Part shown: piece by piece, positions 7,639 through 11,696 of the stretch | How the letters are laid out: the number at the start of each line of letters is the position of its first letter | Position numbering within the stretch: the stretch's first letter is position 1 | NCBI GenBank assembly: GCA_023438325.1 | Contig: JAEXRB010000067.1 | Span: 1 to 11,696 of the forward strand | Direction of reading: 5' to 3' | Length of the DNA stretch: 11,696 bases | Source of the DNA: Pseudomonadota bacterium | GTDB lineage: Bacteria; Pseudomonadota; Gammaproteobacteria; Xanthomonadales; Xanthomonadaceae | Notes under the pieces: model-generated | What the model saw: the letters and a program-made list of their open reading frames with translations, nothing else | Database searches by the model: none | Told to the model about the DNA's origin: nothing | Program-made: the position numbers and the translations under genes

Positions 7639-7983
7639 ATGAACGAAGATCAAGCCGTTTCCGCTCTCGGCGCCTTGGCTCACACCCAGCGTCTGCGCGT
7701 ATTCCGCGCCCTTGTCGTCACCGGCCCCGAAGGGCTGACGCCCAGCGTGCTGGCCGACCATCTCGATGTCGCCCGCAACTCCCTGTCCTTCCATCTAAAG
7801 GAGCTGGCCCACGCAGGCCTCGTCACCATCGAACAGCAAGGACGCAACCTGATCTATAGGGCCGACTTCGCGCAGATGAACAGTCTGCTTGGCTACATGA
7901 CCGAGCACTGCTGCCAGGGCGGCATATGCGAAGCCACGGAAGCCCCCCCTCCTGCGCTTCCTGCTGAAAGGCACTCTCCATGA
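7639..7983 (+). CDS. arsR: ArsR family arsenic-responsive repressor
   Basis: A 114-residue winged-helix repressor that should bind the dyads just upstream and release DNA on binding As(III). The helix-turn-helix with recognition helix VARNSLSFHLKELAHAGL (44-61) and the wing EQQGRNLIYRA (65-75) are clear. The metalloid site is a C-terminal cluster HCCQGGIC (C91, C92, C97). This resembles the Acidithiobacillus-type sensor, which uses a Cys-Cys pair plus a later cysteine, rather than the CxC motif in the DNA-binding helix of the E. coli plasmid protein, which is absent here. An in-frame TGA at 7633-7635 fixes ATG 7639 as the start. No Shine-Dalgarno sequence precedes it, so the mRNA may be leaderless. 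Its stop overlaps the next start (ATGA). First gene of the ars operon. Confidence 0.93.
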   Translation: MNEDQAVSALGALAHTQRLRVFRALVVTGPEGLTPSVLADHLDVARNSLSFHLKELAHAGLVTIEQQGRNLIYRADFAQMNSLLGYMTEHCCQGGICEATEAPPPALPAERHSP

Positions 7984-8243
7984 ACCGCTTCCATGTCCAC
8001 TTGCACGTCGAAGACTTGAACCGACGGGCTGGCATCGAGCCGTGGGCCTGGATCGTTAACAACAGCGTGGCGGCCGCACATCCGCATTCCCCGCTGCTGC
8101 GCCAGCGCGCACGCAACGAATTGCGGGAAATCGACGCCGTGGCCACACAACATGCCCGACGCCATGCTGTCGTGCCGCTTCTGACCGAAGAGCCGGTGGG
8201 AGTGGAGCGTCTGCGGGCTTTGGCAAACAGGAAAAGCTCATGA
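7980..8243 (+). pseudogene. In-frame chimera: ArsI/CadI-like N-terminus joined to ArsA C-terminus
   Basis: An intact 87-codon frame made of two unrelated pieces. Residues 1-14 (MNRFHVHLHVEDLN) match the first strand of ArsI/CadI-type VOC metalloenzymes. Residues ~15-87 (RRAGIEPWAWIVNNS, HPHSPLLRQRARNEL, ATQHARRHAVVPLL, EEPVGVERLRAL) match the extreme C-terminus of the ArsA arsenite-pump ATPase. All P-loops, switch regions and metalloid-binding cysteines of ArsA and the metal-binding residues of ArsI are missing, so neither activity can remain. The junction falls at about 8016-8027. The simplest origin is a deletion between an arsI-like gene and the end of arsA, perhaps through a shared Asp-Leu stretch. 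Translation signals are kept: AAAGG 8 nt before the ATG, ATGA overlap with arsR, and ATGA overlap with acr3. It may survive as a coupling leader. It could be annotated elsewhere as a hypothetical protein. Confidence 0.8.
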
Positions 8244-9352
8244 ATCACGACAGCCCCCAAAGCGGGCATTCGATGCTGAACACGCCATCGCGCCTGTCCT
8301 TCCTGGATCGCTATCTCACGGTCTGGATTTTCGCCGCGATGGCGCTGGGTGTTGCATTGGGCACGTTCTTCGACGGTTTGCCCGATGCGCTCAATGCGCT
8401 CTCGATCGGCACGACCAACGTCCCGATCGCCATCGGCCTGATCCTGATGATGTACCCGCCGCTGGCCAAGGTGCGCTACGAGACGCTACACGAGGTCTTC
8501 GCCGACCGGCGCGTGCTGCTGCTGTCACTGGTGCAGAACTGGATCATCGGGCCGGTGCTGATGTTCGTGCTGGCGGTGATTTTCCTACGCGACCAGCCGG
8601 AATACATGACCGGCCTGATCCTGATTGGACTGGCACGCTGCATCGCTATGGTGCTTGTGTGGAACCAGTTGGCGCGTGGTGATAACCAGTACGTCGCGGG
8701 CCTGGTCGCCTTCAATTCGATCTTCCAGATCCTGTTCTTCTCGACCTATGCCTGGTTCTTCCTGTCGGTGCTGCCGCCTGTGTTCGGCCTGCAAGGCAGC
8801 GTCATCAACGTGGGCTTTTGGACGATCACCGAGGCGGTACTGATTTACCTGGGCATTCCGTTCCTGGCCGGCTACCTGACCCGGCGCTCGCTGATTCGAC
8901 GCAAGGGCCAGGACTGGTACGAGCGTGCATTCCTGCCGCGGATCAGTCCCATCACGCTGGCGGCGCTACTGTTCACCATCGTGGCCATGTTTAGCCTCAA
9001 AGGTGCCGACGTGGTGCGCCTGCCGATGGACGCGCTAAAGATTGCCGTGCCGCTGACACTCTACTTCGTGATCCAGTTCCTCATCAGTTTCTTCATGGGC
9101 CGGCTGATCCAGGCCGACTACCCACGCACCACCGCCATCGCCTTCACTGCCGCAGGCAACAACTTCGAGCTGGCCATCGCCGTGGCTATCGCGTCGTTTG
9201 GCCTGGCTTCGCCTGTCGCCTTCACCACGGTGATCGGGCCGCTGGTGGAAGTGCCGGTGCTCATCCTGCTGGTGCATGTCGCCTTGCGGTTGGGCCGCCG
9301 GTGGCGGCTCAAGGGCGCCAGCATGTATTCCGCCAACCCCACGAATCCCTGA
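8240..9352 (+). CDS. acr3: ACR3 family arsenite efflux transporter
   Basis: A 370-residue inner-membrane carrier with about ten hydrophobic segments, expected to export arsenite by proton antiport. The ACR3 signature is present: the essential cysteine C134 in LARCIAMVLVWNQLA, TAAGNNFELAIAVAIASFG, and the conserved glutamate E337 in GPLVEVPVLILLVHVAL. The first ~20 residues are a hydrophilic cytoplasmic tail, so a later start is conceivable (for example the ATG at 8273). However, ATG 8240 has AGGAAAA 7 nt upstream and overlaps the preceding stop as ATGA. ACR3 works alone as a secondary carrier, so loss of arsA next door need not disable resistance. arsC follows after 14 bp. Confidence 0.95.
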   Translation: MNHDSPQSGHSMLNTPSRLSFLDRYLTVWIFAAMALGVALGTFFDGLPDALNALSIGTTNVPIAIGLILMMYPPLAKVRYETLHEVFADRRVLLLSLVQNWIIGPVLMFVLAVIFLRDQPEYMTGLILIGLARCIAMVLVWNQLARGDNQYVAGLVAFNSIFQILFFSTYAWFFLSVLPPVFGLQGSVINVGFWTITEAVLIYLGIPFLAGYLTRRSLIRRKGQDWYERAFLPRISPITLAALLFTIVAMFSLKGADVVRLPMDALKIAVPLTLYFVIQFLISFFMGRLIQADYPRTTAIAFTAAGNNFELAIAVAIASFGLASPVAFTTVIGPLVEVPVLILLVHVALRLGRRWRLKGASMYSANPTNP

Positions 9353-9366
9353 ACCGAGGCAATGGC

Positions 9367-9789
9367 ATGAGCCAGATCACCATCTATCACAACCCCGACT
9401 GCGGTACGTCGCGCAACGTGCTGGGCTTGATTCGCAACAGCGGCGAAGAGCCGACCATCATCGAATACTTGAAAACACCGCCCGACCGCGAGACGCTGAA
9501 AACGCTGATCACCGCGATGGGCGGGCCAGTGCGTGCGGTGCTGCGCGAGAAAGGCACACCTTATGCGGAATTGGGCCTGGATGACTCCAAATGGAGCGAC
9601 GAACATTTAATCGACTTCATGCTCCAGCACCCCATCCTCATCAACCGCCCCATCGTGGTCACGCCGCTGGGCACACTGCTGTGCAGACCTTCGGAAGCGG
9701 TGCTGGGCATCCTGCCCCAGCCGCAGCGCGGTGCATTCAGCAAGGAAGACGGCGAAGCCGTCGTGAATGCGGAAGGCCACCGTGTCTGA
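9367..9789 (+). CDS. arsC: Arsenate reductase, glutaredoxin-coupled
   Basis: ArsC reduces arsenate to arsenite in the cytoplasm with glutathione and glutaredoxin, making the substrate for Acr3. The 140-residue protein has the catalytic cysteine C12 in YHNPDCGTSRNVL and the three arginines R60, R94 (NRPIVVTP) and R107 (CRPSE) at the same positions as the E. coli plasmid enzyme, so it belongs to the Grx/GSH class and not the thioredoxin class. The ATG at 9367 has GAGG 7 nt upstream; an upstream in-frame start at 9301 would run deep into acr3 and is rejected. Its 3' end overlaps the arsH start by 8 bases. Confidence 0.95.
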   Translation: MSQITIYHNPDCGTSRNVLGLIRNSGEEPTIIEYLKTPPDRETLKTLITAMGGPVRAVLREKGTPYAELGLDDSKWSDEHLIDFMLQHPILINRPIVVTPLGTLLCRPSEAVLGILPQPQRGAFSKEDGEAVVNAEGHRV

Positions 9790-10504
9790 ATCCAGAATCG
9801 ACCTACCCAATATCGACACCGCGCTGTTCCAGCAACCCGATGCCCAGCGGTTGATGGCACCTGAGCGTGCCACCCACGCGCCGCGCTTCCTGCTGCTTTA
9901 CGGCTCGCTGCGCGAACGCTCGTTCAGCCGCCTGGCTGCCGAAGAAGCGGCACGCATCCTGAGCGCGCTCGGCGGTGAGACACGGATGTTCAACCCCTCG
10001 GGCCTGCCGTTGGTGGATGACGCGCCTCACGATCACCCAAAGGTCAGGGAACTGCACGAACTGGTGCAATGGGCCGAAAGCATGGTGTGGAGTTCGCCCG
10101 AGCGCCACGGTGCCATGACCGGCTTGATGAAGACCCAAATCGACTGGATTCCTCTGTCGGTCGGCGCGATGCGCCCGACACAGGGCAAGACGTTGGCGGT
10201 GATGCAGGTGTCGGGTGGATCGCAGTCCTTCAACGCCGTTAACCAGATGCGCGTGTTGGGCCGCTGGATGCGGATGCTGACCGTCCCAAATCAGTCTTCG
10301 GTCGCCAAGGCATACCAGGAGTTCGATGAAGCGGGACGCATGAAGCCCTCGGCCTATTACGACCGCATCGTGGATGTGATGGAAGAGCTGATGAAGTTCA
10401 CGCTGCTCACGCGCGACGTGGCGCCCTATCTGGTAGATCGCTACAGCGAACGCAAGGAAAGCGCCGAAGCCCTGAGCCGGCGCGTCAATCAAGCAGCGAT
10501 CTGA
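9782..10504 (+). CDS. arsH: Arsenical resistance protein ArsH (NADPH-dependent FMN oxidoreductase)
   Basis: A 240-residue flavodoxin-like enzyme. Characterised ArsH proteins oxidise trivalent methylated and aromatic arsenicals to less toxic pentavalent forms. Visible motifs are the FMN-phosphate loop GSLRERSFS (41-49), SPERHGAMTG (105-114), QIDWIPLSVGAMRPTQGK, VSGGSQSFNAVNQMRVLGRWMR in two adjoining blocks, and the C-terminal YSERKES. The N-terminal LPNIDTALF is typical of the family. I chose GTG 9782 because GGAAGG lies 5 nt before it; an in-frame ATG at 9767 would add five residues but lacks a ribosome site. It overlaps arsC by 8 bases and is the last gene of the ars operon. No strong terminator on + follows it directly. 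Confidence 0.95.
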   Translation: MSESRIDLPNIDTALFQQPDAQRLMAPERATHAPRFLLLYGSLRERSFSRLAAEEAARILSALGGETRMFNPSGLPLVDDAPHDHPKVRELHELVQWAESMVWSSPERHGAMTGLMKTQIDWIPLSVGAMRPTQGKTLAVMQVSGGSQSFNAVNQMRVLGRWMRMLTVPNQSSVAKAYQEFDEAGRMKPSAYYDRIVDVMEELMKFTLLTRDVAPYLVDRYSERKESAEALSRRVNQAAI

Positions 10505-10520
10505 GAGCCGCCATCGCAGC

Positions 10521-10539
10521 AAAAAGAGGCCGAAGCCCC
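10521..10539 (-). terminator. Terminator downstream of the radC remnant
   Basis: On the minus strand GGGGC-TTCG-GCCTC forms a 5-bp stem (one G-U pair) with a stable UUCG tetraloop, followed by five T residues. It sits just past the radC-like stop, so it is the original terminator of that gene. The short stem limits confidence. Confidence 0.6.
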
Positions 10540-10544
10540 ATCAG

Positions 10545-10843
10545 TCAAATCAGGCCGCGTTCGGCGAAAGATAAGGTGCTGCCACCTGCCACGATGATGT
10601 GATCCAGCGTGCGCCATACTCATCCGCACCAGCACCCCTCTGAGCCACTGGTTCAGGGCCTTGTTCGCGCCACACGATTCGGGGTTGCCGCTCGGATGGT
10701 TGTGCGAAACGATGACCGCTGCCGCATTGAGCCGCAGCGCCTCCTTGACCAGCTCGCGTGGATACACCGATGCACTGTCGATGGTGCCTCGGAAAAACGT
10801 TGGCAACCCTGTCGCCTGGCGTGGTGGCGTAGTCCAGCAAAGT
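10545..10843 (-). pseudogene. radC: Degraded RadC-like (JAB/MPN domain) gene remnant
   Basis: On the minus strand the stretch FFRGTIDSASVYPREL, VKEALRLNAAAVIVSHNHPSG (the HxHxxxG metal motif, shown here in two blocks) and QWLRGVL is unmistakably RadC. The family C-terminus LDHIIVAGG, STLSFAERGLI then appears in a different frame and ends at TGA 10545-10547. A frameshift therefore lies near 10605-10635. A second one is likely near 10795-10830, where an LDY segment equivalent to the family's LD..H strand is out of frame. The N-terminal half is missing, and the JAMM aspartate position appears to be asparagine (ESCGANKAL). Only about 100 codons of a usual 160-230 remain. RadC-like genes often travel with genomic islands and integrative elements, so this supports a mobile origin for the flanking region. 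It converges with arsH. Confidence 0.85.
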
Positions 10844-10867
10844 GCGGTGCCAGCGTCTTCCTGAGAT

Positions 10868-10897
10868 AAAAAAAGCCCCGCATCGCTGCGGGGCTTT
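10868..10897 (-). terminator. Terminator of rpmB-rpmG, probably bidirectional
   Basis: AGCCCCGCA (10874-10882) pairs perfectly with TGCGGGGCT (10887-10895) around TCGC. On the minus strand it is followed by a run of T residues (seven A residues on +, 10868-10874), ending the ribosomal-protein transcript 37 nt after the rpmG stop. On + it is followed by TTTCTTGTTT, so it can also stop read-through from the ars operon. Confidence 0.92.
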
Positions 10898-10933
10898 CTT
10901 GTTTCGATCGACGCCCGATACCGGGCTGCCGCA

Positions 10934-11098
10934 TCACTTGATCTTGCCTTCCTTGTAGATCACGTGCTTGCGGATGACCGGATCATACTTCTTGATCTCG
11001 ATCTTGTTCGGCGTGTTCTTCTTGTTCTTGTCGGTCGTGTAGAAATGACCGGTGCCAGCCGAAGAAGTCAGACGGATCTTGTCGCGCTTGGATGCCAT
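10934..11098 (-). CDS. rpmG: 50S ribosomal protein L33
   Basis: A 54-residue basic protein of the large ribosomal subunit near the E site. Recognised by MASKRDKIRL at the start, TGHFYTTDKNKKNTP (16-30) in the middle, and KKYDPVIRKHV and YKEGKIK at the end, the usual proteobacterial form and length. It has no cysteine, so this is the zinc-free (C-minus) type. AAGGAGC precedes the ATG by about 7 nt. It lies 12 nt after rpmB in the same transcript and is followed by a strong terminator. Confidence 0.97.
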   Translation of the reverse strand: MASKRDKIRLTSSAGTGHFYTTDKNKKNTPNKIEIKKYDPVIRKHVIYKEGKIK

Positions 11099-11110
11099 GG
11101 TCGCTGCTCC

Positions 11111-11347
11111 TTAGATCTTCTCGCCCTGCTTGCGCAGTTCGGCCAGCACGGCATCGATGCCGTTCTTGTCGATGGTACGCAGGGCATGGTTGGACAGGCG
11201 CAGCTTCACCCAGCGGTTCTCACTCGCCACCCAGAAGCGGCGCTCGTGCAGGTTGGGGAGCCAGCGACGGCGGGACTTGTTGTTGGCATGCGAGACGTTG
11301 TTACCGGTCTGCACACCCTTCTTGCTCACTTGACACACACGTGCCAT
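11111..11347 (-). CDS. rpmB: 50S ribosomal protein L28
   Basis: A 78-residue basic large-subunit protein. MARVCQVSKKGVQTGNNVSH at the start, NNKSRRRWLPNLHERRF in the middle and KLRLSNHALRTIDKNGID near the end are the standard L28 sequence, and the length is typical for gammaproteobacteria. GAGGTG lies 4 nt before the ATG. It is the first gene of the rpmB-rpmG pair, an arrangement conserved across many proteobacteria, and is transcribed from a promoter at 11501-11529. Confidence 0.97.
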   Translation of the reverse strand: MARVCQVSKKGVQTGNNVSHANNKSRRRWLPNLHERRFWVASENRWVKLRLSNHALRTIDKNGIDAVLAELRKQGEKI

Positions 11348-11500
11348 GACGCACCTCGAAGGTTCTGTGGTGTCTCCCTTGGCCAGGGAAACTGCGGCCC
11401 CACAGCCTTGGGCGGTGCACGATACGGGTCAGCGAAATCGCTTCTGTGGAATCGCGCTGCCACTGGTATTCCGGCAAGAGCCGGACAAAGCGAGCCGCGC

Positions 11501-11529
11501 ATTATGCCAGCACCCGGCGCACCCGGCAA
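11501..11529 (-). promoter_or_regulatory. rpmB-rpmG promoter
   Basis: On the minus strand TTGCCG (11524-11529) and CATAAT (11501-11506) are separated by exactly 17 nt, a good sigma70 promoter with a start near 11494. The leader to rpmB is then about 147 nt. It contains a CCGGC-TCTT-GCCGG hairpin (11471-11484) and a smaller one near 11378-11392, which might take part in regulation. Confidence 0.6.
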
Positions 11530-11567
11530 CCAAGCTGTCCGGAACCTCCTGCACAGGCTTCTTGAAC

Positions 11568-11593
11568 TGATATAATGAGAATGTTTATCATTA
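11568..11593 (+). promoter_or_regulatory. Extended -10 promoter overlapped by a Fur box
   Basis: TG-A-TATAAT (11568-11576) is a perfect extended -10 element. Overlapping it, TAATGAGAAT (11573-11582) and TTTATCATTA (11584-11593) form a dyad around G11583, with 8 of 10 positions symmetric and close to the GATAATGATAATCATTATC Fur consensus. Fur with iron would cover the -10 box and the start site, so the gene at 11625 should be expressed under iron starvation. Confidence 0.75.
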
Positions 11594-11624
11594 CTACTTA
11601 AGCCACGTCCTACAGGAAGCAACC

Positions 11625-11696
11625 ATGTTCATGCGCCGCGCCCTTCCCCTGATCCTTGCTACCGGACTCCTCGCCCAACCCGCACTGGCCGATGAA
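11625..11696 (+). CDS. Fur-controlled exported protein, 3' part outside the window
   Basis: Only 24 codons are seen. MFMRRALPLILATGLLAQ followed by PALADE is a typical Sec signal peptide (positive start, hydrophobic core, likely cleavage after ALA), so the product is periplasmic or outer-membrane. AGGA lies 7 nt before the ATG; the ATG at 11631 is an alternative start. With a Fur box on its promoter, an iron-uptake component such as a TonB-dependent receptor or a periplasmic iron/haem protein is plausible, but nothing in the visible residues decides this. Confidence 0.75.
   Translation, partial: MFMRRALPLILATGLLAQPALADE

Noticed and set aside
7303..10867. CRISPR array, transposase or integrase in the accessory region
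   Set aside because: I looked for repeated spacers, transposase or integrase motifs and flanking repeats and saw none; only the radC remnant hints at mobility.
10964..11575. Plus-strand 203-codon frame over rpmG-rpmB
   Set aside because: It lies antisense to two clear ribosomal protein genes and shows no family motif.

Overview
The window reads as a high-GC gammaproteobacterial chromosome, most likely Xanthomonadales (Lysobacteraceae/Xanthomonadaceae). This rests on the short two-domain PutA without a DNA-binding domain, the secreted DPP-IV-type peptidase, the small phasin and the form of the L28/L33 proteins. The genus cannot be fixed from the sequence alone.

Layout. 1-549: 3' end of an EcsC-like gene. 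550-703: spacer with a perfect 11-bp hairpin and a likely -10 box. 704-6644: putA (proline to glutamate), a secreted S9 dipeptidyl peptidase IV and queD (queuosine pathway), all on +. 6645-7302: a phasin gene with its own promoter, a dyad over the -35 box, and two tandem terminators. 7303-7606: no gene seen. 7607-10504: a tightly packed arsenic operon, arsR - chimeric ORF - acr3 - arsC - arsH, with a dyad operator over the arsR start. 10521-10843: remains of a radC-like gene on - with its own terminator. 10868-11529: rpmB-rpmG on -, with promoter and a bidirectional terminator. 11568-11696: a Fur-box promoter and the first 24 codons of an exported protein.

How the genes work together. ArsR should sense As(III) through a C-terminal cysteine cluster and control the operon. 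ArsC reduces arsenate using glutaredoxin, Acr3 exports arsenite, and ArsH is an NADPH-FMN oxidoreductase that oxidises trivalent organoarsenicals. The DPP-IV enzyme releases Xaa-Pro dipeptides outside the cytoplasm, which could feed proline to PutA; this link is inferred from adjacency only.

Most unusual item. The 87-codon ORF between arsR and acr3 is an in-frame join of the first ~14 residues of an ArsI/CadI-type (VOC) protein to the last ~70 residues of the ArsA ATPase. It looks like the scar of a deletion that removed the genes once lying between them, while keeping ATGA translational coupling on both sides. I saw no clear sign of a wholly new multi-gene system. The best leads are this chimera, the apparently leaderless arsR with an overlapping operator, the phasin operator and the Fur-controlled gene at the right edge.
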